Shown here: in pieces, positions 7,567-15,904 of the stretch
Position numbering within the stretch: position 1 is the stretch's first letter
Layout of the letters: every line of letters starts with the position of its first letter
Assembly (NCBI RefSeq): GCF_001854245.1
Contig: NZ_CP015381.1
Location: 584,001 to 648,000, forward strand
Origin: Desulfococcus multivorans
GTDB lineage: Bacteria > Desulfobacterota > Desulfobacteria > Desulfobacterales > Desulfococcaceae
Length of the DNA stretch: 64,000 nucleotides
Direction of reading: 5' to 3'
Notes under the pieces: generated by a model
Seen by the model: the letters and a program-made list of their open reading frames with translations, nothing else
Databases searched by the model: none
What the model was told of the DNA's origin: nothing
Translations under genes and position numbers: made by a program

Positions 7567-7901
7567 GAATTATGATTCTGTTGCTGGCCATGACCATGTA
7601 CTCACCCGCTATCGCTGATGACTTTATTGAGCGTGGACGGAAAGCCCAGACATCTGTCAAAAATTTGTTGTCCACTCACGGCGGAACTGTGGATGAATAC
7701 CTGAATGAGAAGGCAAAGGTACCTGTTGTTGAGGACCTCGGATGGCATACATATCCACTGAATGACGGCGGATTCCAGGTTGAACGCTTGCTGCTTCTAA
7801 ATGGGACGACAAAGCTTTCATATCGCTGGTCAGTTGAATCTGATGGAAGGATAACCCCGGAGAACGGGAAAGCCATCAGCATCACAAAACGGTGCGACTG
7901 A
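7563..7901 (+). CDS. Small secreted protein, unknown
   Basis: 112 aa. MRIMILLLAMTMYSPAIA is a typical cleaved signal peptide, so the 94-residue rest is exported. The mature part (DDFIERGRKAQTSVKNLL... VERLLLLNGTTKLSYRW... ISITKRCD) has one Cys at the end and no domain recognised by eye. The ATG overlaps the stop of the CI-tail copy (ATGA-like overlap), with GGAGGAG just upstream, so the gene may be translationally coupled to whatever reads that tail. It is a lysogenic-conversion type cargo gene: small, exported and expressed with the repressor. Role unknown. Confidence 0.75.
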   Translation: MRIMILLLAMTMYSPAIADDFIERGRKAQTSVKNLLSTHGGTVDEYLNEKAKVPVVEDLGWHTYPLNDGGFQVERLLLLNGTTKLSYRWSVESDGRITPENGKAISITKRCD

Positions 7902-7979
7902 GATGCGAATGACCTTGACCAGAATCAAGCATTTGTCGGCCGGATGATATGGATGTGGAGGAATGTTAAGGAACTCTAA
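7902..7979 (+). pseudogene. Third copy of CI-repressor 3' end (25 codons)
   Basis: Reads DANDLDQNQAFVGRMIWM then WRNVKEL and stop, matching CVGRVIWMWRNTEEL of the CI-like protein. It begins right at the stop of the secreted-protein gene and ends 21 bases before the next cargo gene. More diverged than the second copy. Confidence 0.75.
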
Positions 7980-8000
7980 CCATCTATTTTTGGAGGCATC

Positions 8001-8411
8001 ATGATCTATAGGATATTGACTGCCTTTTTCGGTTTTCTCTTGCTCGCCCCGATCGGGAACATGGTCGTCGAGGCCGCGCTCGGCAGGCCGTTTGACACTG
8101 GCGACGCCATAACGGGCGTTGTGCTCTGGTCCGCCGTTGTGATCGCCATCGTTTACAAGGCGCCGACATGCGCCAAGGCCTGGCGCCGGATCTTCCTGAC
8201 CTGCGGCGTCCTGTGTTTTGCTGTTCCGCTGGCGAAGATGGGTTCGGTGCCGCCGGCGTTTGCCGGGGCCGCCGTTGTTGGGTCCGGCATCGTCAGCATC
8301 TTCCCCGGGACGTTCTTCCTGATCGTCGGCCTCCTGACCGGCCGGAACAAGCAGATCATCATTATCAAGGAATCTGAAGGCGCCCAGGCAAGAACAAGTC
8401 ATGAAGGATGA
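8001..8411 (+). CDS. Small inner-membrane protein, unknown
   Basis: 136 aa with a clear GGAGG site 6 bases upstream. Four hydrophobic stretches (about residues 4-24, 37-54, 66-84, 88-113) predict a multi-pass membrane protein; the C-terminus is short and charged. No family is recognised. It is the last gene of the repressor-linked cargo row and is followed by a terminator at 8434-8465, so the row CI, HsdR_N-like, secreted, membrane protein could be one lysogen-expressed transcript. It could act in superinfection exclusion, but nothing in the sequence proves it. GC content is higher than in the two cargo genes before it, which suggests a different source. Confidence 0.7.
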   Translation: MIYRILTAFFGFLLLAPIGNMVVEAALGRPFDTGDAITGVVLWSAVVIAIVYKAPTCAKAWRRIFLTCGVLCFAVPLAKMGSVPPAFAGAAVVGSGIVSIFPGTFFLIVGLLTGRNKQIIIIKESEGAQARTSHEG

Positions 8412-8433
8412 TATGTTCGCGTGGTCGAAGGAA

Positions 8434-8465
8434 CTCCCCCATCGGTGGTGATGGAGGGGCTTTTT
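8434..8465 (+). terminator. Rho-independent terminator after the repressor-linked cargo
   Basis: Hairpin with arms CTCCCCCATC and GATGGAGGGG (one mismatch, one wobble), loop GGTGGT, followed by CTTTTT. It closes the cargo transcript that starts at CI. Confidence 0.8.
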
Positions 8466-8615
8466 AATTTTAGATATTTTTCCGCAATCCTAATCATCTT
8501 TCATTATCAGACTCAATAGGACTGTGGATCACCTTTTAATCCCTCAAGATTTTCAGAATATCCATTGAGAATTATAAACAAAAAGAGCAGTGGTGTGGCA
8601 AATCAAGGAGTAATA

Positions 8616-10577
8616 ATGTCGATAGAGATTGAAATGAATGAATTGCTCGATCGGTTTCGATCATCTGCAGATGGCCTTTTTGCAGTTTATGGTAGATACA
8701 GCGAATCTTTCGAGGGAGGGATATATATTTGTGCGATTGCTAAACCAACGAAAAGAATGAGAGCGACTCTTAGCGCAGATCGCGAATTGCTTCTGGTGGC
8801 ATCAAGTTTCACCGATCAGCAACAGCGGACAATCAAATTTATAAAGCGAGAAATTGAAAAGGCCGAAGGCCGCTATGAAAAAACAATTGCAATCGTTATC
8901 CACAAAGACCCCTCGGGAAACCAGAAATTGCGCAATTGGGGTCGAGATTTAGGAATTGCTATCCTGCCCATATACGGTAATACAGCACCTTCAGAATCTA
9001 AAGATTTAGAAAAATATCTTTGCTACGAACTTTATTCGCATGACCCATTTGATGTAACAGGACCTGTGTCTGATGACTCCAACTTTTTCGGTCGACGAGA
9101 TGAAGCCATTGACCTCGCCAGAAAATTGCAAAAAGGGCAAATTCGGTCTTGTTTAGGGATTCGAAAGGTTGGTAAAACCTCAATTATCAATCGGGTGATT
9201 CATGAAATTAAGCGCAGCTACGAATGTAACTGTTTGATGGTTGATTGTTCACGCGATGACGTATGGGAATTAAATGCAGCCCGTTTATTAAACTCCATAA
9301 ATGGATCAGTAGAGGCTATGATTCAAGGCTATCTTGGATACATAAGCATTATGCCAATTATAGATTCTATAGATATTAAATTAGCCCGTGATAAACTCCA
9401 GAAAAGCATTCTTTCATGTAAAAATCCAGTAATTTTGATTTTCGACGAAATTGATTACATTACACCTGGAAGTCCAACCAATCCAGAATGGTCTACTGAA
9501 TTTAACATCTTATGGCGCAATTTACGTTCCATTTATCAAGAATGTGATCGCCATAGAAGTACTATGTCGATACTCATTGGCGGCGTTTCCACACATTGGT
9601 TTTGTGTAGAGACTATCAACAATATTGAAAACGCCGCACTTTCATTCATCCCTGAGGAATACTTGAGTCCAATGCCCGAACGGGCAACCATTGCGATGCT
9701 TAAACGCTTAGGGAAAGTTGCTGGGCTTCATTTTGAGGAAAGTGCATTATCTGCAATCGCATTGGCAACCGGGAATATGCCTTACTGGGCTCGCAAATGT
9801 GGGTCCTATATTCACCGACAAATTTTAACCAACGATCGGCCATGTAAGGTCGATTTAAATAGAGTAAGGCCACTAATCGATTCATTTGTAATGGAAGAGG
9901 GTTCTGCTATTGCTGAAGTCGCATTGTGTCACCTGTTTCGAGTGAATCCAGACCTAAAAAATGCGGCAGCCAAATGCTCCAAAGGCTTATCGGATTCTGT
10001 GTCTGAACCACTGAAGAGACGTTTACGACGTTACGGGGTTTTAGATCATAAAGGGGATCTTTCAGGCCAAATGATTTCCCATACTTTTTGCTCTCTTCAA
10101 TTAGAAGAGTGCAAGATTATGCGGGATACATCGGAGGAACATCAAAAGTTAAACCTCGGACTTAATGAATGGGCTGAAGAAATTGCTTCTCTCAGCAAGC
10201 GTAGAAACATCATAGAGTCTAGATTGCGAAATATCGCCCTTAATTTTCTCAGGTTTGATTCGCTCAACTCGGGGCGGCAACATGAAGTCAAAGATCGCAT
10301 AATAAAAGTACTGTCAAAGACCCAGCAACCAGAGGTTCAGCATTTGTCAGCAGAGGAAGCAATGGGAAAATTAACTTGGAAAAACCTATCGGAATTAATT
10401 GCACGCGAGTGGCCTCTATTTGAACGTCTTTTTGGAGACAAAAGCGAATTCAAGAAAAACGCAGATATCATAAATGATAGATTTGATGCTCATGCAAAAC
10501 CAGCAGATCAAGCAGACATCGCGCTATACCGTCGATCACTCAGTTTTATAGAGGAGCGTATTTCTAAAATTTATTGA
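8616..10577 (+). CDS. STAND-like P-loop ATPase, candidate defence protein
   Basis: 653 aa from ATG 8616 (AAGGAG at 8605-8610), chosen over an upstream ATG at 8565 that lacks a site. Residues 1-140 are an unrecognised alpha/beta domain. At 157 FFGRRDEAIDLA begins the ATPase module: Walker A GIRKVGKTS (181-189) and Walker B ILIFDEID (273-280), then an arginine-rich sensor region and winged-helix-like segments (SDSVSEPLKRRLRRYGVL). The C-terminal 150 residues are helical. The layout, variable N-terminal effector, NTPase, then helical sensor, is that of STAND/AAA defence proteins. It is AT-rich and stands alone between a terminator and a MITE-like element, so it is a separate acquired unit. Target unknown. 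Confidence 0.7.
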   Translation: MSIEIEMNELLDRFRSSADGLFAVYGRYSESFEGGIYICAIAKPTKRMRATLSADRELLLVASSFTDQQQRTIKFIKREIEKAEGRYEKTIAIVIHKDPSGNQKLRNWGRDLGIAILPIYGNTAPSESKDLEKYLCYELYSHDPFDVTGPVSDDSNFFGRRDEAIDLARKLQKGQIRSCLGIRKVGKTSIINRVIHEIKRSYECNCLMVDCSRDDVWELNAARLLNSINGSVEAMIQGYLGYISIMPIIDSIDIKLARDKLQKSILSCKNPVILIFDEIDYITPGSPTNPEWSTEFNILWRNLRSIYQECDRHRSTMSILIGGVSTHWFCVETINNIENAALSFIPEEYLSPMPERATIAMLKRLGKVAGLHFEESALSAIALATGNMPYWARKCGSYIHRQILTNDRPCKVDLNRVRPLIDSFVMEEGSAIAEVALCHLFRVNPDLKNAAAKCSKGLSDSVSEPLKRRLRRYGVLDHKGDLSGQMISHTFCSLQLEECKIMRDTSEEHQKLNLGLNEWAEEIASLSKRRNIIESRLRNIALNFLRFDSLNSGRQHEVKDRIIKVLSKTQQPEVQHLSAEEAMGKLTWKNLSELIAREWPLFERLFGDKSEFKKNADIINDRFDAHAKPADQADIALYRRSLSFIEERISKIY

Positions 10578-10593
10578 ACTGAACCAATTTGTG

Positions 10594-10711
10594 ACGGTCT
10601 CGTAAAAAGTAAAAATCTGGATTTTTGACCACATCATATCGTGTTTAATGAAAGCCAAACACACTTCATATTGTAGTAAAAAATTTTACGGACGACTTTT
10701 TACGAAACCAT
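10594..10711. mobile_element. 118-bp MITE-like element with target duplication
   Basis: Terminal inverted repeats ACGGTCTCGTAAAAAGT (10594-10610) and ACTTTTTACGAAACCAT (10695-10711) match at 15 of 17 positions. The direct repeat CAATTTGT flanks it (10585-10592 and 10712-10719), an 8-bp target-site duplication with one extra base on the left. No coding capacity. Similar single ends, TGACGGCTCCGCAAAAATCG at about 33942 and TGACGGTTCCGCAAAAATCC at about 59947, suggest a family. Confidence 0.7.
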
Positions 10712-10763
10712 CAATTTGTAGGCAGAAAAAATTAAAGTTAGAAATCATGTCAAAAGGCACCCC

Positions 10764-11435
10764 ATGAACCGATACTGCTTCCTCTTCATCCTCGCCCTCA
10801 TCCTCACCGTCCTACTCCCCCTGTCCCTCCCCGCGGCCGACCTCACCGGCCAAGTCGTCGGCATCTCCGACGGCGACACCATCACCGTCCTCCAGGACCG
10901 CCGGCAATATAAGATTCGCTTGGCCGGTATCGATACGCCCGAGAGCCATCAAGACTTCGGCACCAAGGCCAAACAGTTCACCTCCGACAGGATTTTCAAG
11001 AAACAGGTTCGCGTGGAGGAACAGGACGTCGACCGCTACGGCCGGGTCGTTGGCATGGTCTATTACGATGGCAGATGTCTGAACGAGGACCTGGTCCGCG
11101 CAGGCCTTGCCTGGGTGTACCGTCAATATTGCAAATACCCCGTCTGTTCCCAGTGGCTGGGGTATGAAGATGAAGCCAGGCAGAAGGGGATAGGGCTCTG
11201 GGCCGGACCCGAGCCAACTCCGCCCTGGGAGTTTCGGCGTGGCAGGTCCAAGTCGTCGGCGCCCACCTCAAAAGCCAGCGTTTCCGGCGGTCTCGTCCAT
11301 GGCAATGTGAAATCCCACGTCTTTCATAACCCCAGCTGCTCCGCATTCAATTGCAAGAACTGCACAGCGGTGTTTGGTAGTCGGGAGGAGGCGATCAAGG
11401 CGGGGTATCGGGCGTGTGGGGGGTGTGGGGGGTGA
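10764..11435 (+). CDS. Secreted thermonuclease-like (SNase) protein with Cys-rich tail, copy 1
   Basis: 223 aa. Signal peptide residues 1-24 (LILTVLLPLSLPAA). Residues 27-150 are an SNase domain: GISDGDTITVL, then Arg52 and Glu60 in KIRLAGIDTPES and Arg94 in DVDRYGRVVG, the counterparts of the catalytic residues of staphylococcal nuclease. The last 45 residues (HVFHNPSC... NCKNCTAVFGSREEAIKAGY) form a metal-binding Ada-like Cys motif. It should degrade DNA or RNA in the periplasm or outside. The gene at 18531 is nearly identical (about 13 changes in 220). The repeat continues past the stop to about 11515, so the pair are direct repeats about 7.8 kb apart around the R-M region. Confidence 0.92.
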   Translation: MNRYCFLFILALILTVLLPLSLPAADLTGQVVGISDGDTITVLQDRRQYKIRLAGIDTPESHQDFGTKAKQFTSDRIFKKQVRVEEQDVDRYGRVVGMVYYDGRCLNEDLVRAGLAWVYRQYCKYPVCSQWLGYEDEARQKGIGLWAGPEPTPPWEFRRGRSKSSAPTSKASVSGGLVHGNVKSHVFHNPSCSAFNCKNCTAVFGSREEAIKAGYRACGGCGG

Positions 11436-11445
11436 ATCGTGGTTG

Positions 11446-11515
11446 GTATCGAGCGTAGGTGAAATTACCCGAATCAAACCTCAATATCAACTGGTCAGGG
11501 CAAACTGACATGATA
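11446..11515. repeat. Module 3' repeat, copy 1
   Basis: The sequence after the SNase stop (AGGTGAAATTACCCGAATC, then CAATATCAACTG and TGATAATCAAT) matches that after the second SNase gene (19206-19284). A partial third copy is at 12160-12200. It forms the downstream edge of a repeated nuclease module and precedes a cargo gene. Confidence 0.75.
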
Positions 11516-11544
11516 ATCAATTGCTATATCTCATCAGAGCGAAA

Positions 11545-12087
11545 ATGAAACTAAAGCCACCAAAGAATCTAGAAAATCTATATGAAGATACACAGAAAGT
11601 ATTTAATGTTCTAAATCATGAATCTGATATAGCATGTGTGCTTATTGGTGCTAGCTATCTTTCAGAGTTGTTGGGAAGTGCAATTAGAACAGTATTAAGA
11701 AAATCAAAAGTTACTGAAAAGCTGCTTGGCCCGGGCAAAGGAATACTGGGTAGTTTTCAAACAAGAGCGGATATGGCATATTGTCTCAAAATCATCGGGA
11801 AAAGTGATCTTCAAGATTTAGAAGTTATTGGAAACATAAGAAATTCATTTGCTCACAAACATCTGTCTTTCGACTTCACTGACTCAGAAGTTGAAAAAGA
11901 ATGTAATAAATTAAATGCTTGGAATATTAAGTTGCACACTGAAGAAATTAACTCAGACCCTCATATTGAGAAACTACCTGAAACAATATTTAAAGTTGAC
12001 AGCACCCGACAAAAATTCGTTATTTCTATAGTTATGATAAAACAACGAATCATTAACGGTGCTTTTACAAAAATAGCATCGGAATAA
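11545..12087 (+). CDS. MltR-like small protein (HEPN-type Rx4H motif)
   Basis: 180 aa from ATG 11545; a TTG at 11521 is the alternative. The pattern DIACVLIGASYLSELLGSAI, then EKLLGPGKGILGSFQTRADM and IGNIRNSFAHKH is that of the mannitol-operon-repressor (MltR) family. RNSFAH is also an HEPN-type RNxxxH motif. In mannitol operons MltR is a regulator, but island copies without mannitol genes are common and their role is unknown. This one sits between two copies of the nuclease-module edge and is strongly AT-rich compared with its neighbours, so it looks like a single captured gene. Confidence 0.65.
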   Translation: MKLKPPKNLENLYEDTQKVFNVLNHESDIACVLIGASYLSELLGSAIRTVLRKSKVTEKLLGPGKGILGSFQTRADMAYCLKIIGKSDLQDLEVIGNIRNSFAHKHLSFDFTDSEVEKECNKLNAWNIKLHTEEINSDPHIEKLPETIFKVDSTRQKFVISIVMIKQRIINGAFTKIASE

Positions 12088-12123
12088 AAACTGACTAAAA
12101 TGATTAATATATATCGGGATAGA

Positions 12124-12200
12124 GAGTAGCCTCACGGCCGCCCCCATAAGCAGATTTGTATTGAGGGGAGGCAAAATTTCCCGAATCCAGCTTCAATATA
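12124..12200. repeat. Probable scar of a third SNase module
   Basis: Begins with GAGTAGCCTCACGG (12124-12137), which matches GAGTAGCCTCACCGG just upstream of SNase copy 2 (18476-18490). It ends with GAGGCAAAATTTCCCGAATC and CTTCAATAT, matching the module's 3' edge. The nuclease gene that should lie between them is missing, which fits an internal deletion of a third module. Confidence 0.6.
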
Positions 12201-12289
12201 ATCTTCTTCTAAGAAAACGTCGTTTTTTTGTAAATTTTGGAACCGACCCTCGGATCGGTTGAAACGCTAAATAGGAAATACAGGGTTAA

Positions 12290-14500
12290 ATGTCAGAAGC
12301 ATTATCGATCAAACGCGATGAAAAGAAGGGGAAAATCTGGAGCCATGTGCGCAGCAAGTGGCTGGTGGAAACGCCCGAAGAGACGGTGCGCCAGAAATAC
12401 TTGCTGGTGCTGGTAAACGAGTACGGTTTTACCCTCGATCAGATCGCCGAGGAGATGGACCTGACTGGGCGGGGCTCCGCTTCTGCCCGCGCCGATTTTG
12501 TCATCTGGCGCACCGCCCCGGACAAAGCTGACGACAACGCCCCCTTCATCATCGTCGAGTGCAAATCAGATAACGTCACCATCAAACCGCAGGACTACGG
12601 CCAGGGTGAAAACTACGCTCGCATTTGTGGCGCTCCGTTCTTTGTTACCCACAACTCCCGGGAAACCAAATACTGGCGGGTGAAGAAGGACAAGGTGCCC
12701 GGGTACACCGAAGAAATCGAGAACATTCCCCATGGCGACGCCTCGGATAGGGACATCGAGGAACTGCTTGCCAAGCTTCGCGCCTTTAAGGAGAAGGAAT
12801 TCGCCGACCTGCTTCACAAGTGCCACAACATCATCCGCAACCGAGAAAAGAAAGATCCGGCGGCGGCCTTCGATGAAATCGCCAAGGTGCTGTTTATCAA
12901 GGTCTACGTGGAGCGCTCGCTGCTGACTCGACGTAACAAAAAAAACCTGTTCACCGTCGATGTGCTGAAAAACCAGATCGCCGAAAACCCTCTGGACAAC
13001 CTGTTTCAAGAGACCAAGCGGGCCTACACCGCCGACAAGATTTTCGAGGACGACGAGCACATCAACCTGAAGCCCGCCACTGGCGAGGCCATCGTCAAGG
13101 AGCTGGAGAAATACAACCTCTCCGACACCAACGAGGATGTAAAAGGTGTCGCCTTCGAACGCTTTCTTGGCCGTACCTTCCGAGGCGAAATCGGCCAGTT
13201 CTTCACCCCGCGCACCATCGTCGAATTTATGGTGCACATGGTCGATCCTCAGGAGGGCGAAATTGTCTGCGACCCGGCCAGCGGCTCAGGCGGCTTTCTG
13301 ATCCGGGTATTCGAGATCGTGCGTGAAAAAATCCTCGCCGACGCCGACCTCGATTACAACGACTTCAAGGTCGAGATCGAAAAGGACAAGTCGCTCACTG
13401 AGAAGCAGCGGGCCAAGAAGCTTCAAGACAAATTTACCGAAGTGCAGGCTCTCATCGACCAGAAACGCGAGGGATCGCGCCTATGGAAACTCTCCAATCG
13501 CTGCATCTACGGTACCGACGCTAACGATCGCATGGCCCGCACCAGCAAGATGAACATGATCATGCACGGTGACGGCCATGGTGGTGTTCACCACCACGAC
13601 GGCTTTCTGAACGTCAACGGCATTTTCGAAGGACGTTTCGACATCATTCTGACCAATCCGCCCTTCGGGGCCAATCTCGAGCCCACCGACAAGGTGCTTG
13701 AGGTGGATATCAAGGTCAATCCGGCGGCGGAAGAACGGTATCTGAACGAGTACGGCGATCTTTACCGCGAGGCCCAGAACCGGGTGAAGGCGGCGCTCAA
13801 CAAGCCCATCGCCAGCCTGTTCAACCTGCCCAAGAGCGAGAAGGCCAAGACCAAGACCGAGGTGTTGTTTATCGAGCGCTGCCTCGACCTGCTTAAACCT
13901 GGCGGCCGCCTCGGCATCGTGCTGCCGGAAGGCATCTTCAACAACCCCTCGCTCGCCTACGTGCGCGAGTTCACCGAAGACCGAGCCTTCCTCCGCGCCG
14001 TGGTCAGTCTTCCGCAAGAGACCTTTGTCAGCTCCGGGGCCAGCGTAAAATGCTCGCTGCTCTTCCTGCAAAAGTTTACTGAAGAGGAACAGCAAAAGTT
14101 TGACGAGATCTACGCCACCGCCAAGGCGGAGATCGAAGCTAAATACGCCGACGAAATCCGGACGGAACGGGAGCGGCTGGAAAGGGGAATTGAGGCGGCC
14201 AAGCAGGCGAAGGATGCAGAGCAGCGCAAGGCCCTGCAAAAGGAACTCAAGGGTTACCTGAAGGCAATGGAAGCCAGGCAGATCACCGAGACCCGTCAAC
14301 TGCTCAAGGACCGCTTCGACTACCCCATATTCATGTACGAGGCGGAAAAGGTCGGCATCTCCGCTACCGGCGAAGAGGATCAGAACGAGCTTTACCCCAA
14401 CGACCGGCAGCCCACCGATTGCGACAAGACCTGCCTGGAGTGGTACCGGGAGTTTTTGGCTGACCCGAGTGCCTTTGCCGTTGCGGGAGGGGCTGAGTGA
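12290..14500 (+). CDS. Restriction-modification fusion: HsdR_N-like nuclease plus N6-adenine methylase
   Basis: 736 aa. Residues 20-130 are a PDDEXK nuclease-like domain: Asp69 in ARADFVIW, Glu90 and Lys92 in FIIVECKSDN. Residues 170-600 are a type I HsdM-like methyltransferase: motif I DPASGSGGF (328-336) for S-adenosylmethionine and motif IV NPPF (456-459), which marks N6-adenine methylation. A coiled coil follows (about 610-680). One chain thus holds both cutting and methylating parts, as in BcgI-like type IIB/IIG enzymes. No separate helicase-type HsdR is present. It overlaps the HsdS gene by one base (TGATG). GC content is higher than in the genes on either side. Confidence 0.9.
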   Translation: MSEALSIKRDEKKGKIWSHVRSKWLVETPEETVRQKYLLVLVNEYGFTLDQIAEEMDLTGRGSASARADFVIWRTAPDKADDNAPFIIVECKSDNVTIKPQDYGQGENYARICGAPFFVTHNSRETKYWRVKKDKVPGYTEEIENIPHGDASDRDIEELLAKLRAFKEKEFADLLHKCHNIIRNREKKDPAAAFDEIAKVLFIKVYVERSLLTRRNKKNLFTVDVLKNQIAENPLDNLFQETKRAYTADKIFEDDEHINLKPATGEAIVKELEKYNLSDTNEDVKGVAFERFLGRTFRGEIGQFFTPRTIVEFMVHMVDPQEGEIVCDPASGSGGFLIRVFEIVREKILADADLDYNDFKVEIEKDKSLTEKQRAKKLQDKFTEVQALIDQKREGSRLWKLSNRCIYGTDANDRMARTSKMNMIMHGDGHGGVHHHDGFLNVNGIFEGRFDIILTNPPFGANLEPTDKVLEVDIKVNPAAEERYLNEYGDLYREAQNRVKAALNKPIASLFNLPKSEKAKTKTEVLFIERCLDLLKPGGRLGIVLPEGIFNNPSLAYVREFTEDRAFLRAVVSLPQETFVSSGASVKCSLLFLQKFTEEEQQKFDEIYATAKAEIEAKYADEIRTERERLERGIEAAKQAKDAEQRKALQKELKGYLKAMEARQITETRQLLKDRFDYPIFMYEAEKVGISATGEEDQNELYPNDRQPTDCDKTCLEWYREFLADPSAFAVAGGAE

Positions 14501-15903
14501 TGGGTGAAGCGGCTCAGACTTTTCCGAAAGCCTTTGCGGTTCGCTTTGCGCAAATCAACCGCTGGGACCCAAACAGCTTTCACGGCATCAAATGGCATTG
14601 GCTTTCGTCTGTCATGGCCCCGATTGGGTCTGTGTTGAAACCACGGAAGGAGAAGGTTGACCGCAGCGGTAATGGGTTTACCACCCTTATGCCGGTTACC
14701 ATTCATTTTGATGGGTCCATTGAGCCCCGCAAAGTCAGTGAAGACAAAGAATACACCATGGAGCTTTTCTGGGCGCGGCCCGGCGATATTGTGGTTTCCA
14801 AAATCGATCTGAAAAATGGTGCCGTCGCGATTATTCCAGACGGATGGGACAAGGCAGTTGTCACCAACCACTTTGCAGTTTATGAACCCCACCTGGAAAA
14901 GATAGATCCGCGATATTTTCATCTGCTGATCCAAGCCAAGTTTTTCAAAGAGCATCTATGGCGCAATAAAGTCGGAGCCGAAGGACGTAAAGAGGTAAAG
15001 CTTGATTTTTTTGAGTCGTTAGAATTCCCCATCCCGCCGCTGCCGATCCAGCAAAAGATTGTGGCCCATTGGGAGGCGGCACAGTTTAAAGCCAATACCG
15101 ATATAAACCGAGCAAAAGACACGGCAAAGAGCATCCCAGCTCTGCTGACAAAAGCACTCGGGCTGAAAAAACTTGGCGCTGCTCACGATAAACGGGCCTT
15201 TGTATTGTCATGGCAGGAAATTGAGCGCTGGGGTGTTGAGCTTGCCCGAGAAATGTCACGGCGTCCGAATATTGAGATGAGCCCTTTTCCAGTTGTCTCG
15301 CTCTCTGATGTTATAGCGGATTTACAGAACGGTTGGAGCCCGAAATGCCTAACGCGGCCAGCGATTGGAGATGAATGGGGTGTTCTCAAGGTTGGCGCGG
15401 TCTCCTTCGGTTGGTTCGATGAGCGCCAGAACAAGGCACTGCCGCCAAACCTGAAGCCAAGAGAACAATATGAAGTGAAACCCGGCGACCTCATCATTAG
15501 CCGCGCCAACATCGCTCGTTATGTGGGGGCGTGTGCTCTGGTTGATAAGGTGCGCCCTAAGTTGATGCTCTGTGACAAAATCTTCCGGGTTGTCTGGAAA
15601 GAGGAATCGCCGGTTTTACCGAAATACCTGGATGAGATACTCAAGATTCCACATCTGCGCTGGCAGATAGAGAATAACCTCACCGGCGCATCACCGACGA
15701 TGAAAAACATTTCGAAACCGGCCCTCATGGCGTTACGTTTTCCACTTCCACCTCTGCACATTCAGGAAGAAATCATCTCTGAAATTGAAGAAAAGAGAAA
15801 AAAAGCCCGTAACTTACAAGATGATGCGAAGATTAGTCAGAAACAAGCCGGGTTGGAAATCGAAAAAATGATTCTCGGCACCCACCCGGTGGAGGCGCAC
15901 TAA
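14500..15903 (+). CDS. hsdS: Type I-like specificity subunit (HsdS)
   Basis: 467 aa from ATG 14500, which overlaps the stop of the methylase (TGATG). Two target-recognition domains are seen. The first (about 20-185) ends in FPIPPLPIQQKIVAHWEAA. The second (about 265-430) ends in RFPLPPLHIQEEIISEIEEK. Each is followed by a helical spacer, as expected for a subunit that reads a split DNA sequence. It should direct the fused nuclease-methylase upstream. The final residues GLEIEKMILGTHPVEAH are a normal family ending. The next gene starts one base after the stop. Confidence 0.92.
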   Translation: MGEAAQTFPKAFAVRFAQINRWDPNSFHGIKWHWLSSVMAPIGSVLKPRKEKVDRSGNGFTTLMPVTIHFDGSIEPRKVSEDKEYTMELFWARPGDIVVSKIDLKNGAVAIIPDGWDKAVVTNHFAVYEPHLEKIDPRYFHLLIQAKFFKEHLWRNKVGAEGRKEVKLDFFESLEFPIPPLPIQQKIVAHWEAAQFKANTDINRAKDTAKSIPALLTKALGLKKLGAAHDKRAFVLSWQEIERWGVELAREMSRRPNIEMSPFPVVSLSDVIADLQNGWSPKCLTRPAIGDEWGVLKVGAVSFGWFDERQNKALPPNLKPREQYEVKPGDLIISRANIARYVGACALVDKVRPKLMLCDKIFRVVWKEESPVLPKYLDEILKIPHLRWQIENNLTGASPTMKNISKPALMALRFPLPPLHIQEEIISEIEEKRKKARNLQDDAKISQKQAGLEIEKMILGTHPVEAH

Positions 15904-15904
15904 T

